Below the pieces are notes generated by a model. It made no database searches. It worked only from the letters and a program-made list of their open reading frames with translations, and was not told the origin of the DNA. This document shows, in pieces, positions 16,694 to 25,350 of a DNA stretch of 64,000 nucleotides. Position 1 is the stretch's first letter. Each line of letters opens with the position of its first letter. The position numbers and the translations under genes were made by a program. This stretch comes from Chryseolinea soli (GTDB lineage: Bacteria > Bacteroidota > Bacteroidia > Cytophagales > Cyclobacteriaceae): assembly GCF_003589925.1 (NCBI RefSeq), contig NZ_CP032382.1, positions 5,208,001 to 5,272,000 on the forward strand, read 5' to 3'.

Positions 16694-19480
16694 TCAAGCC
16701 TTTTGGGTCGCGTTCCTTTTGCTGTATTCGCTGGGCGCGACTCCAAATTTCTTGCGGAAGCGTTTCGCAAAGTACGACTGTTCGTTAAAGCCCACGGCAT
16801 AACTGATTTGCGTGAGCGTATCGGCTTTGGAAAGAATGAGCTGGGCTGCCTTTTGCAAACGGATCTCATTGATAAATTCATTGGGCGACAACCCGGCGAT
16901 CGCTTTCAGTTTTCGAAAGAGCTGTGCCCGGCTCAAATGCATGTTGTCTGCCATTTTCTCTACCCCAAAACCGGGATCGGCGATGTTGTCCTCCACAAGC
17001 TGTTTGGCTTTCATCAGGAATTTGTCATCCAGCGAAGGCTCCTTGGGCGGTGGAGCAACAGCGGAATAGCCGGCTCTATATATAATGGCCAGTTTCTTTC
17101 GCTGCTCGATGAGATTGGTGGCCCTGATCCTTAATTCCTCGGAAGAGAAGGGTTTTGAGAGATAGTCGTCGGCGCCGGTCTGCAGGCCGTCGATTTTTGA
17201 CTGTGGGTCTGCTTTTGCCGTGAGCAACACGACGGGGATGTGACTGGTGCGCTCGTCGGTCTTCAATATTTCCGTGAGGCCTATACCGTCGAGGTTTGGC
17301 ATCATCACATCGGAGATCACCAGGTCTGGGATGCGTTCAATGGCCAGGGCATATCCCTCAGCACCGTCTTTGGCGGTGAGCGTGATAAATTGCCCCTGCA
17401 GCGTGGACGCGATATAATTCCGGAGATCATCATTGTCCTCTACGATAAGAACGGTTTCTTCATGTGCAGCCTCGTTCTCCGAAGCAACCTCGTCAGGGAT
17501 ATCTTCACCATTAAATTGGAGCGACGCTGCGGTTGTCGCGGGATGATCCACCATCGCAGTTTCTTCCTTGAAAACGGTGAAAGCAGGCAGCCGGTCCTTC
17601 GTCTGAGGCAGCGTGATGCGAAGGGTGGTGCCTTGGTGCAGGGTGCTACTGAGTTGAATGTTGCCCTGATAAAGATCCACCAGCTCCTTCACCAACGACA
17701 ATCCCAGTCCTGTACCAAAGCCGTCGTCGGCCGCATGCCGGGATTGATAAAAGGGTGAGAAGATATGCTGTTGCTCTTCCTCCGGAATTCCCTTTCCGGT
17801 GTCGCTGATCGCTATTTCCAGGTCGTTCGTTTGTGGTGATTGAGTGATGGCAAAAGTGACTTGCCCGCCTTCGGTTGTAAACTTAAAGGCGTTGAACAAA
17901 ACGTTGTTGATGATCTTTTCAAGTTTGTCGGCATCAAACCAGCCGTCGCGCGTCTCCACGGCAATGCTTTTCTCGAAGCGGATCTTTTTATTTTCAGCCA
18001 GCGAGTCGAACGAAGCGGAGACTACGGTCAGGAATTTTTTTAAATCACCTTGTTGCACCACGAGCTCCATCTTTTTTGCTTCCAGTTTGGTGAGGTCCAG
18101 GAGCTGGTTCACCAGGGAGAGCAACCGGTTGGCATTCCGTGCCACCAACTGAAACGATTCTTTTTCGCCGGCCGCCAGGGTAGGGGAGGCCAGTTTGTCT
18201 TCGATCGGGGTTAGGATGAGTGTCAGCGGTGTGCGGAATTCGTGTGAGATGTTGGCAAACAAATTCGATTTCAACTGATCGGCTTCCTGCAGCCGCAGGT
18301 TCAGGGACTTCTGATTTTCCAGCAGGCCACTCACTTTTCGATTGTGCGACCGTTGCAAAAAGTAGATCGTAACGCAGATCACGGTCATGGCCAATAGCCC
18401 GAGAATCAGGTACAGTTGTTTTAGATTTTGAATTTCCTTTTGCTGTTCCAGGGCAAGGATGGTCTGATCCTTCTTTTCGGTTTGATAGCGCGCCTCCACC
18501 TCGGCAATTTGTTTTGCCTTCTTCTCCGTGTAAATGCTGTCCAGGTAGTTGTGCTTCAGTTCAAGATAGGCCAAGGCTTGTTTGTGGTGGCCGCTTTCCG
18601 TTTCCAAAAGCGTTAGTTTGTCATAGACTTCCGCCAGCACTTCCTTATGGCGCAAGGTGGTGGCCATCGCGAGGGCGGATTTCAAATAGTGCTCGGCCTC
18701 ACCGTATTTTTTTTGATGGATATACACTTCGCCCAGGTTGGTGTAGTTCACCATGGTCCGGTATTTATTTCCCAATTTTTCCAGGATGGCCAGCGCCTTT
18801 TGATAATACTCCACGGCGGCGGTGTATTCCTTTTTTTTCATAAAGATCACCGCCAGGTTTCCATAGGTTTGGCTCAATCCGTCTTCATCCTTGATTTCCT
18901 CCCGGATCTTTAGCGACTTCTGGAAATAGTCCTGTGCCTCGTCAAACTTGGAGAGATTATAATAGAGTGACCCCAGGCTGTTAAAGCTATAGGCCACATC
19001 CCGCTTGAGTCCCGCCTTTTGACGGATCTCGAGGGCCTTGGTGTAGTAGTATTTTGCTTTTTCAAAGTCCTGGCTTCGTTCATGAATAAGGCCCAGCAAA
19101 TTATAGGCTTGACTCAAACCCAGCACGTTGGAGCTGGTTTCGAATGTCTGCAGCATTTCAATGGCATATTCTGTCGCCGGGTCGTAGTCGCCAATCACCC
19201 AATAATAGAGTGCCATGTATTTCAGCGCCGTGCCGATGCCGAAGGTGTAATGAAGTCTTCTCGAGATTCGCAGTGCCTCGGTGGCGTGAAGTTTATTGCG
19301 CTCGTTGTCGGAAGTGTATTCATAGTAACAGATTCCCGTGAGCAGTTGCACCCGCACGGTGTCTTCTTTCGGATGCTGATTCAGCTGGTGATAGAGGCTA
19401 TCCAATTTTTTATTCTGCCCCCACGCCGGCAAGCCGGACATTAAAGACAAAGACAAATACAGCCACGCAATTTTTTTCAT
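16694..19480 (-). CDS. Hybrid histidine kinase/response regulator with TPR sensor and AraC output
   Basis: All steps of a two-component system in one 928-residue protein. The start at 19480 gives MKKIAWLYLSLSLMSGLPAWGQ, a clean signal peptide; 17 in-frame upstream codons were discarded. In order: periplasmic TPR repeats (about 30-340), a transmembrane helix (LYLILGLLAMTVICVTIYFL), a HisKA box NISHEFRTPLTLILTP with the phospho-acceptor His near 409, a HATPase (DTGKGIPEEEQ, GTGLGLSLVKEL), a receiver domain with Asp in VISDVMMPNLDG near 723, and an AraC helix-turn-helix at the end (GFNEQSYFAKRFRKKFG). Classical Bacteroidota HTCS proteins sense glycans with a beta-propeller; here TPRs replace it. 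The downstream lipoprotein may be a target. Confidence 0.92.
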   Translation of the reverse strand: MKKIAWLYLSLSLMSGLPAWGQNKKLDSLYHQLNQHPKEDTVRVQLLTGICYYEYTSDNERNKLHATEALRISRRLHYTFGIGTALKYMALYYWVIGDYDPATEYAIEMLQTFETSSNVLGLSQAYNLLGLIHERSQDFEKAKYYYTKALEIRQKAGLKRDVAYSFNSLGSLYYNLSKFDEAQDYFQKSLKIREEIKDEDGLSQTYGNLAVIFMKKKEYTAAVEYYQKALAILEKLGNKYRTMVNYTNLGEVYIHQKKYGEAEHYLKSALAMATTLRHKEVLAEVYDKLTLLETESGHHKQALAYLELKHNYLDSIYTEKKAKQIAEVEARYQTEKKDQTILALEQQKEIQNLKQLYLILGLLAMTVICVTIYFLQRSHNRKVSGLLENQKSLNLRLQEADQLKSNLFANISHEFRTPLTLILTPIEDKLASPTLAAGEKESFQLVARNANRLLSLVNQLLDLTKLEAKKMELVVQQGDLKKFLTVVSASFDSLAENKKIRFEKSIAVETRDGWFDADKLEKIINNVLFNAFKFTTEGGQVTFAITQSPQTNDLEIAISDTGKGIPEEEQQHIFSPFYQSRHAADDGFGTGLGLSLVKELVDLYQGNIQLSSTLHQGTTLRITLPQTKDRLPAFTVFKEETAMVDHPATTAASLQFNGEDIPDEVASENEAAHEETVLIVEDNDDLRNYIASTLQGQFITLTAKDGAEGYALAIERIPDLVISDVMMPNLDGIGLTEILKTDERTSHIPVVLLTAKADPQSKIDGLQTGADDYLSKPFSSEELRIRATNLIEQRKKLAIIYRAGYSAVAPPPKEPSLDDKFLMKAKQLVEDNIADPGFGVEKMADNMHLSRAQLFRKLKAIAGLSPNEFINEIRLQKAAQLILSKADTLTQISYAVGFNEQSYFAKRFRKKFGVAPSEYSKRNATQKA

Positions 19481-19859
19481 AGAGGGTCTTGTAGAAAAAA
19501 TATGGGATAACCAAAAACTGCATAAACGCAACTGTAACGTTTTGGGTTTCTATCCCGGACAAAATGTAGACGATCTATAGGATATATCTTTGACGTCGCG
19601 TAATAGGTTACGGAAAATGTTGTGGCATTGTATAATTAGGATATCGTAGTTACGCTCTCGTGATGCGCGATGTGTTTACGCTTTGTCAAAAGGTCCGAAG
19701 TCAGGATGCTTTCAAAATAAAATCAGAATCTGCAACAAGAGTGTTGTCCTTCGCAACCAAAGTGCGAGCCTGCGCATAGCTGGATGCTGACTTTTGTAAC
19801 GCGAAGACAATGAAAACACACTTCGCACGATACTATTCACAAAACAAAAACATACCATT
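19481..19859. other. Divergent intergenic region, 379 bases
   Basis: This separates the minus-strand hybrid kinase from the plus-strand DUF4242 gene and should hold both promoters. TATCTTTG near 19585 matches the Bacteroidota -7 consensus TAnnTTTG, but no well-spaced -33 TTTG was found. GTTACG-like words recur near 19609, 19649 and 19675. Nothing else recognisable was seen. Confidence 0.4.
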
Positions 19860-20507
19860 ATGAAAAACGCACTCTCGATTCTCGTTGCATCAACTGTCTT
19901 TTATTTTTCATGCAGTTCAAAAATTGACAAATCCTCCACTGCCACTACACCCGTGAAAGATGTAAAGTCGTCGAGCGCAAAAAATCTTTATTTGGACGTA
20001 CACAACCTGGAACCCGGGAAGGTGACTTTCGAAGCCGTTGCCGGAGCACATCAAAAAGATCTCGCCACACAAGGAAAGTATGACGTGAGCTTTATTAAAT
20101 ACTGGGTCGACGAAGCCGCAGGCAAGGTCTACTGCCTCGCCGAATCCCCTGACTCGGCATCCGTTTACAAAACCCATCAAGAGGCCCACGGACTCGTGCC
20201 CCAGTTGGTGCGCCGCGTCAGCGACGGTCCCGAGTCCACCATCACGCTCAATCACAAACTATTTCTGGACATCCATCAGCTCGGCGCTGGCAACGTCACC
20301 GCCGAAGCCGTTGCTGCTGCCCACGCAAAAGATCTGGCAACCCAAGGCAAATACGACGTCAACTTCATCAACTACTGGGTAGATGAACAAACGGGCACCG
20401 TGATGTGCCTGTCGGAAGCGAAGGACGAACAAGCCGTAATCAACACCCACAAAGAAGCACACGGGCTCATCCCTAATGAGGTGCGTCCGGTAAAACAAGG
20501 CAAGTAG
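19860..20507 (+). CDS. Tandem DUF4242 (nickel-binding, SCO4226-like) protein
   Basis: A 215-residue protein made of two copies of a DUF4242 domain, at about residues 42-118 and 132-209. Well over half of the aligned positions are identical. Both copies keep LATQGKYDV.FI.YWVDE and THxEAHGL.P. The family includes the nickel-binding SCO4226, with a ferredoxin-like fold and conserved His. The N-terminus (VASTVFYFSC, then SSKIDKSS) looks like a lipoprotein signal, so the protein is probably at the envelope. Most relatives I know have a single domain, so the duplication may build an intramolecular dimer. A hairpin terminator follows the stop. Confidence 0.85.
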   Translation: MKNALSILVASTVFYFSCSSKIDKSSTATTPVKDVKSSSAKNLYLDVHNLEPGKVTFEAVAGAHQKDLATQGKYDVSFIKYWVDEAAGKVYCLAESPDSASVYKTHQEAHGLVPQLVRRVSDGPESTITLNHKLFLDIHQLGAGNVTAEAVAAAHAKDLATQGKYDVNFINYWVDEQTGTVMCLSEAKDEQAVINTHKEAHGLIPNEVRPVKQGK

Positions 20508-20535
20508 ACAAAATTCTTTTAGGTTGGTTGGTTAA

Positions 20536-20570
20536 GGAGGCCTCTTAGAAATAAGAGGCTCTTCTTTTTT
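20536..20570 (+). terminator. Rho-independent terminator
   Basis: GCCTCTTA at 20540-20547, loop GAAA, TAAGAGGC at 20552-20559, followed by a T-rich run. It sits about 30 bases after the DUF4242 stop codon. Confidence 0.75.
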
Positions 20571-20582
20571 ATGGGGGGAAAT

Positions 20583-20735
20583 ACAGGAGCCAGTAGTTAG
20601 TAGCTAGTAGACAGGAGTTAGTGACCAGTAGTTACCAAGCGCACTTTGTCGTGAATTTCTTCGAACTCCTCTATATCCCTGACCGACTACTGTCTATTGA
20701 ACACTGGCTACTGACTACTGTCTACTGGCTCCTGT
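20583..20735. repeat. Heptad-repeat tract arranged as an inverted repeat
   Basis: The left arm (about 20583-20634) contains AGGAGCC and nTAGTAG-type heptads. The right arm (about 20681-20735) contains GACTACT, GGCTACT and GGCTCCT heptads, the same units on the other strand. The outer 14 bases are perfectly complementary (20583-20596 with 20722-20735) and the inner heptads pair imperfectly, so the whole can fold into a long hairpin around a 46-base centre. It belongs to the same family as the tracts at 23246, 34294 and 35812. Confidence 0.75.
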
Positions 20736-20855
20736 CCGCAGCCGAACGCATTATCCCATAGCCGGATAAACACTTTTGTTTGTGGCTCCTTCTTGCCCGC
20801 TTTCAGCAATGGCTCGTTATTTGCAAATTGCTGAAAGAGCTATCCCTTTACCACC

Positions 20856-23240
20856 ATGATCTTACGCCATGAAATCGCCATCGCCGCAAGGCAGTTTATA
20901 AAAAACAAGAGTTCGTCCTTTATAAACGTTATCGGCCTGACCATCGGGCTCACAGGTTTCCTCTGCATCATGCTTTTTGTGGAGCACGAACTTAGCTTTG
21001 ATAAGTTTCATTCGCGATACGCCGACACCTATCGTGTTGTAAAAGATTTTGTCAGCGCCGACGGGACCAGCGTCCCCGACGCCACCACGCCGCCCGCATT
21101 GTGCAAGGCCTTGCGGACTGACCTTGCCGAAGTGGAAGTCGCGACACGCATCTCGCCCCCTTGGGGCCGGTTGTATTTGCTCCAATACGAAGATCGAAAG
21201 TTTTACGAGACAAAGCTGATCAGGGTCGACTCTGAATTTTTCGACGTTTTTGATTTTCCGTTTGCTTCGGGAAGCCGCGAGAATGCCTTAAAGCAAATTC
21301 ATTCGATCGTGATGACAGCGTCGGCCGCAAAGAAATATTTCGGGGACGCAGACCCGATGGGCAAAACGATCCGCATGAATATGAATGGCGGCACCGACTA
21401 CGTAGTCTCTGGCGTTCTGAAAGACATCCCCGACAATTCGCACTTCACGTTCGATCTGCTCATTCCGTTTGAAAGCAGGCGCAACCCCGACACCGATTGG
21501 CAGATGTCGGATTTTTACACGTATGTCAGGCTACGACATGGAGCGGATCCTTCATCGTTCTTGTCCGAGGTAAAGAAAATAGTAAAAACACATTTGCCCA
21601 ATACACTTGATCGGTATCATGTTCAGGCGTTGGCGGATATCCATTTGCACTCTAATCTGAAATGGGAATTGCTGCCCAATGGCAGTATGGCCTATCTCAG
21701 GATCTTGGTGCTCATCGCTATATTCATAATGGTGATTGCTTGCATAAACTACATCAACCTCACTACGGCGCAGTCATCCAAACGTGCGAAGGAAGTAGGC
21801 ATACGGAAATCGATTGGCGCCGTACGGGTTCAATTGATCCGTCAATTCCTGGCTGAATCATTGTTCACGGTGTCGATCGCACTCTTATTTTGTTTCGCCA
21901 TCACCTCCCTGATGCTTCCCTTCCTCACCCCCGTAATGGGTGCCGATCTTTCGGGGCTTTTGTTTCACAGTCAGATCATCCGGTGGTGTCTTCCATTTGG
22001 TTTGTTGTTAGCATTCATTGCCGGCTTTTACCCGGCGATATATCTTTCGGGATTTCAACCCTTGAAGATTCTTAGAAACAATTTTGCCGATGGGCACAAA
22101 GGCCGGTCGCTGCGGAAATTTCTTGTGGTCTTCCAATTTTCCATATCCTCTTCGCTTATTGTCGGAACGCTGATCGTCACGAGCCAGCTCGACTTCATGA
22201 AGCAGAAGGACATGGGATTCGACAGGGAAAACATCGTGATCGTGCCCAACGTACGCGGTGGTATCGGCGATCCTGGTCCGGCAACCGGGACATGGGACGA
22301 GGCGGTGCGGCAGATTTCCGGTGTCGGTAGCGTTGCGCGTGCGGATGGTGTCCTGGGGTCCAACTATACCGTCAACGGCCTGGAATATGCTCCGACCCAT
22401 GTACGCGTTCCGTTGAACTTCTTTCGCATCGATCACGATTTTATCCCGACCATGAACATTGCGATCCAGGACGGCCGAAACTTTTCGCGCGATTTTATCT
22501 CCGACACCACGGCCATCATCATCAACGAAGAAGCCGCGCGACAACTTGGATTGCCGAAGCCCTGGATCGGGCAGAAGCTTGCCTGGGACGATCAAGCCGG
22601 AAAGACGCATGACGTTACCGTGGTTGGAATTGCAAAAGATTTCCACTTCACCGATCTCCACCAAGCGATCACGCCATTCGGTTTCATTTTAGAAGTAGCG
22701 AACGGGAGTAATTTTTTTATCAAGATCAATTCGGCAAGTCTTCATACTACGATAAAAGAAATCGAGAGCGTTTGGAATCACTATAATCCGGGGAAGCCTT
22801 TCCTATATACCTTTCAGGATGAGTACGTCGCAGGACTTCGCATGAACGATGAGCGTTTTCGGAGCCTCTTCTCGATTTTTACCATTTTGGCGATCGGCGT
22901 CGCTTGTCTGGGACTTTTTGGCCTGACCATTTTCCTGGCTGAATCGAGAACCAAAGAAATTGGCGTAAGAAAAATCATGGGCGCATCCATCGTGAGCATT
23001 CTCCGGCTTATGTCGGCAGAGCCCATCACGATGATCGTACTCTCGATGCTCATCGCCTTCCCGGTCGCCTATTACCAGATGAACACCTGGCTACAGGGTT
23101 TTGCCTATCACATCAAAATAGGATGGGAAGTCTTCACGCTAGCAGGAATCGCGTCCCTATTGCTGGCCTTTCTCACCATAAGCTACCACGCCATAAAAGT
23201 AGCCACAAAGAACCCCGTAGAATCCCTGAGAACAGAGTAA
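20856..23240 (+). CDS. FtsX/MacB-family ABC transporter permease
   Basis: A 794-residue permease with the double MacB_PCD-FtsX layout of Bacteroidota: N-terminal helix (INVIGLTIGLTGFLCIMLFV), periplasmic domain, three-helix FtsX block near residues 285-400, a fourth helix (FLVVFQFSISSSLIVGTLIV), a second periplasmic domain, and a last FtsX block near 670-785. The cytoplasmic-loop signatures KRAKEVGIRKSIGAVR and SRTKEIGVRKIMGASI are clear. MacB-type systems couple cytoplasmic ATP hydrolysis to envelope export or signalling. No ATPase gene is adjacent, so the partner must be encoded elsewhere. The gene is bracketed by heptad-repeat tracts. Confidence 0.9.
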   Translation: MILRHEIAIAARQFIKNKSSSFINVIGLTIGLTGFLCIMLFVEHELSFDKFHSRYADTYRVVKDFVSADGTSVPDATTPPALCKALRTDLAEVEVATRISPPWGRLYLLQYEDRKFYETKLIRVDSEFFDVFDFPFASGSRENALKQIHSIVMTASAAKKYFGDADPMGKTIRMNMNGGTDYVVSGVLKDIPDNSHFTFDLLIPFESRRNPDTDWQMSDFYTYVRLRHGADPSSFLSEVKKIVKTHLPNTLDRYHVQALADIHLHSNLKWELLPNGSMAYLRILVLIAIFIMVIACINYINLTTAQSSKRAKEVGIRKSIGAVRVQLIRQFLAESLFTVSIALLFCFAITSLMLPFLTPVMGADLSGLLFHSQIIRWCLPFGLLLAFIAGFYPAIYLSGFQPLKILRNNFADGHKGRSLRKFLVVFQFSISSSLIVGTLIVTSQLDFMKQKDMGFDRENIVIVPNVRGGIGDPGPATGTWDEAVRQISGVGSVARADGVLGSNYTVNGLEYAPTHVRVPLNFFRIDHDFIPTMNIAIQDGRNFSRDFISDTTAIIINEEAARQLGLPKPWIGQKLAWDDQAGKTHDVTVVGIAKDFHFTDLHQAITPFGFILEVANGSNFFIKINSASLHTTIKEIESVWNHYNPGKPFLYTFQDEYVAGLRMNDERFRSLFSIFTILAIGVACLGLFGLTIFLAESRTKEIGVRKIMGASIVSILRLMSAEPITMIVLSMLIAFPVAYYQMNTWLQGFAYHIKIGWEVFTLAGIASLLLAFLTISYHAIKVATKNPVESLRTE

Positions 23241-23245
23241 ACCCC

Positions 23246-23392
23246 GACTACTGGCTACCGACTACTGACTACTGACTACTGACTACCGACTACTGGCTAC
23301 TGACTACTAGCTACCGACTACTGGCTACTGGCTACTGACTACTGAACACCGCCTCCCAAATTCTGGCTCCTGGCTCCTGGCTTCTGGCTCCT
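23246..23392. repeat. 21-unit heptad-repeat tract filling a convergent gap
   Basis: Exactly 147 bases, or 21 units of 7. Units are mostly GACTACT, GGCTACT and GACTACC, then three irregular units, then GGCTCCT, GGCTCCT, GGCTTCT and GGCTCCT. The tract begins 5 bases after the permease stop and ends 2 bases before the stop of the convergent oxidoreductase, so it occupies the whole space between them. The same final heptads occur in the tract at 35812. Confidence 0.85.
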
Positions 23393-23394
23393 GA

Positions 23395-24366
23395 TTACAA
23401 CGTCCTATCCATAATCCTCATCGAAACCAACGCCTCTTCCAATGAACAAGGATTCGCTCCTTCGCCTCTGAAATATTTCGTGACCGCCTCAATCATGGGC
23501 AGCTGAATGTTTACGGGAAACTCCATGGGCATCACCTGTGTGCCCGTGGCCGTGATCACCTGAAGATCGGAATTGGTAAAGAATGAAAATCGAAGCTTTC
23601 CGCGGTCGCCAATGATCTCACATACATCTTCCCTGGAGTTCTCGGCCACATTAAAGGCCCACACGCCCTGCATCAGGATATCTTTTTCAAAACCCAACTC
23701 AACCGACGTGATGTCGGGCGCCTGATACGCCTTGGATTGATTGAAAGACCGCCCCGTAGAAAATTTAGGCTCCCCAAAAAGCCAGCACAAAATATCGAGC
23801 TGATGTGGAGAGAGATCATGAAACAGACCGCCGCCGGCCAGGTCTGGGTTGAGACGCCAGGCGTGTTCGGCGTTGGTGTATTTGTGATTGGGTTGTTGGA
23901 GTACGCTGATCCGGACCAAGCGGATGTTCCCGATGGTCTCTTTTTCCAACAGCGACTTCACAGTTTTGAAAAGCGGGAGCGCACGCCGGTAATGCGCGAC
24001 CGAAACTTTATTGTTGTATTTCTTTGTCAACGCGATCATTCGCTCGCACGATGCGGCATTGACCGTCACCGGTTTTTCTACATAGACAGGTTTGCCCGCT
24101 TTGAGTGCTTCTTCCGTATAGTACTCGTGGGTAGAAGGAGGGGTAGCCACGTAAATGGCGTTCACGGCCTTGTCGTTGATCAACTCGTGGGCATCGCCGT
24201 AAAACCGGGCGACATGGTGGCGACGCGCAAAATCTTCTGCTTTTTCCACATCGCGCCGCATCACCGCGACAAGCTTCGAGCCCTCGACTTTGCTAAAGGC
24301 TGGTCCGCTTTTGATCTCACACACGTCTCCACAACCAATAATCCCCCAGGCGATTTGGTTACTCAT
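23395..24366 (-). CDS. Gfo/Idh/MocA family NAD(P)-dependent oxidoreductase
   Basis: A sugar- or polyol-type dehydrogenase of 323 residues. The start giving MSNQIAWGIIGCGDVCEIK is chosen because it places the Rossmann glycine motif (GIIGCG) at the N-terminus; the track-length frame extends 33 codons further upstream with no family resemblance. The family's EKP motif is present in KPVYVEKPVTVN, and the second domain has LFHDLSPHQLDIL, whose His is a usual catalytic residue. There is no signal peptide, so it is cytoplasmic. The substrate cannot be told. It stands alone, converging on the FtsX permease across a heptad tract. Confidence 0.9.
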   Translation of the reverse strand: MSNQIAWGIIGCGDVCEIKSGPAFSKVEGSKLVAVMRRDVEKAEDFARRHHVARFYGDAHELINDKAVNAIYVATPPSTHEYYTEEALKAGKPVYVEKPVTVNAASCERMIALTKKYNNKVSVAHYRRALPLFKTVKSLLEKETIGNIRLVRISVLQQPNHKYTNAEHAWRLNPDLAGGGLFHDLSPHQLDILCWLFGEPKFSTGRSFNQSKAYQAPDITSVELGFEKDILMQGVWAFNVAENSREDVCEIIGDRGKLRFSFFTNSDLQVITATGTQVMPMEFPVNIQLPMIEAVTKYFRGEGANPCSLEEALVSMRIMDRTL

Positions 24367-24750
24367 AGTTCTTAATATTTTGTATGCATGGTTATCGTTG
24401 TCGTTCGGCCGCCCTTGGCCGCCCTGGTTGGTGTTCTTTACCAACAAGTTTTGGACGTGCGTCAATAAAATTTTAACCTATCTCTCTAAAAACCTTCTTG
24501 ACATCACCGTGTGCCAGCCCTTTTCATCTTTGCCGTACAATGGCATTTCAAGGTAGCAATCCTCCGTTAATAAACCGGCAGAAATTATAGCAGATTAAGG
24601 TGCTGTGTGCGGGACGCAAAGGAATTTTCAGACCCCTGGCTGCCGGATTCGCGATCGACTTTGTCCACTTGGCGGATAAAGGGTATACCCTGGCCAACAC
24701 CCGCCGTTTCTTTGAGTAACCATTCAGAAAAACTCAAAAAAAATAAGGTT
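24367..24750. other. Divergent intergenic region, 384 bases
   Basis: This is the space between the starts of the oxidoreductase (minus) and the OsmC gene (plus). TTGAC near 24497 and CATCTTTG near 24525 could be a Bacteroidota-type promoter for the OsmC gene, though the spacing is slightly long. No hairpin or small gene could be supported. Confidence 0.4.
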
Positions 24751-25200
24751 ATGGAACAAGCAATCAAATCTCAAAACAACATGAAACAAGTCGAAAAAGT
24801 CCTCTACACAGCAAAAACCCACACCACCGGCGGCCGCGAAAAGGGCGTAGCCCGCAGCTCAGACGGCCACCTGGACATTAAGCTCACCACACCCGGCACC
24901 CCCGGAACCGGCACCAACCCCGAGCAGCTGTTTGCCGCTGGCTGGTCAGCCTGCTTCGAAGGCGCCATCGCCATCGCCGCCCGCAAATTGAAGGTCACCC
25001 TCCCCGGCGAAACCGCCATCGACGCCGAAGTGGACCTCTGCCAAACCGACGGCGCCTACTTCCTCCAAGCCCGCCTCAACGTGAGCCTCCCCGGCCTGGA
25101 CCGCGAAATAGCCCAAACCCTGGTAGACGCCGCACACCAAACTTGCCCCTACTCCAAAGCCATCCGCGGCAACGTAGACGTCACCATCAACTTGGTTTAA
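24751..25200 (+). CDS. OsmC/Ohr family organic hydroperoxide resistance protein
   Basis: A 149-residue thiol peroxidase of the Ohr branch, which reduces organic hydroperoxides with two cysteines. The first cysteine lies in AAGWSACFEGAI and the second in HQTCPYSKAI, the VCP-like Ohr motif. The glycine-rich DGHLDIKLTTPGTPGTGTNPEQLFAAG stretch is also typical. The start at 24751 (MEQAIKSQNNMKQVEK) follows AAATAAGGTT; the ATG at 24781 is an alternative. Upstream in-frame codons are unlike the family. A strong terminator follows. No OhrR-like regulator gene was seen next to it. Confidence 0.92.
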   Translation: MEQAIKSQNNMKQVEKVLYTAKTHTTGGREKGVARSSDGHLDIKLTTPGTPGTGTNPEQLFAAGWSACFEGAIAIAARKLKVTLPGETAIDAEVDLCQTDGAYFLQARLNVSLPGLDREIAQTLVDAAHQTCPYSKAIRGNVDVTINLV

Positions 25201-25214
25201 ACCAAATTGACCAG

Positions 25215-25260
25215 AAAAAAGATAGCCTACCCGTTGCCATCCGGTAGGCTATCTTTTTTT
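25215..25260 (+). terminator. Strong Rho-independent terminator
   Basis: GATAGCCTACC at 25221-25231 pairs perfectly with GGTAGGCTATC at 25243-25253, flanked by an A-run before and a T-run after. It can act in both directions and lies just after the OsmC gene. Confidence 0.85.
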
Positions 25261-25296
25261 ATTAACCCCAAAACAAATTACAAACACCTTTGCCCC

Positions 25297-25330
25297 GACT
25301 TTGCGCCTTAGCGTCTTTGCGGTGAAGAAC
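25297..25330. repeat. Possible dispersed element with TTTGCG words
   Basis: The stretch reads CTTTGCGCCTTAG, CGTCTTTGCGG, TGAAGAACC, two related TTTGCG-containing halves. From memory, near-identical strings recur between genes in many Bacteroidota genomes. Only this copy is in the window, so dispersal cannot be shown here. Confidence 0.4.
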
Positions 25331-25350
25331 CACACTACACCGCCTTCACG

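Noticed and set aside
19580-19640. Possible -24/-12 or -35/-10 promoter near TGGCATTGTATAAT
   Set aside because: The -12 GC is absent, and a TATAAT box is not the Bacteroidota consensus.
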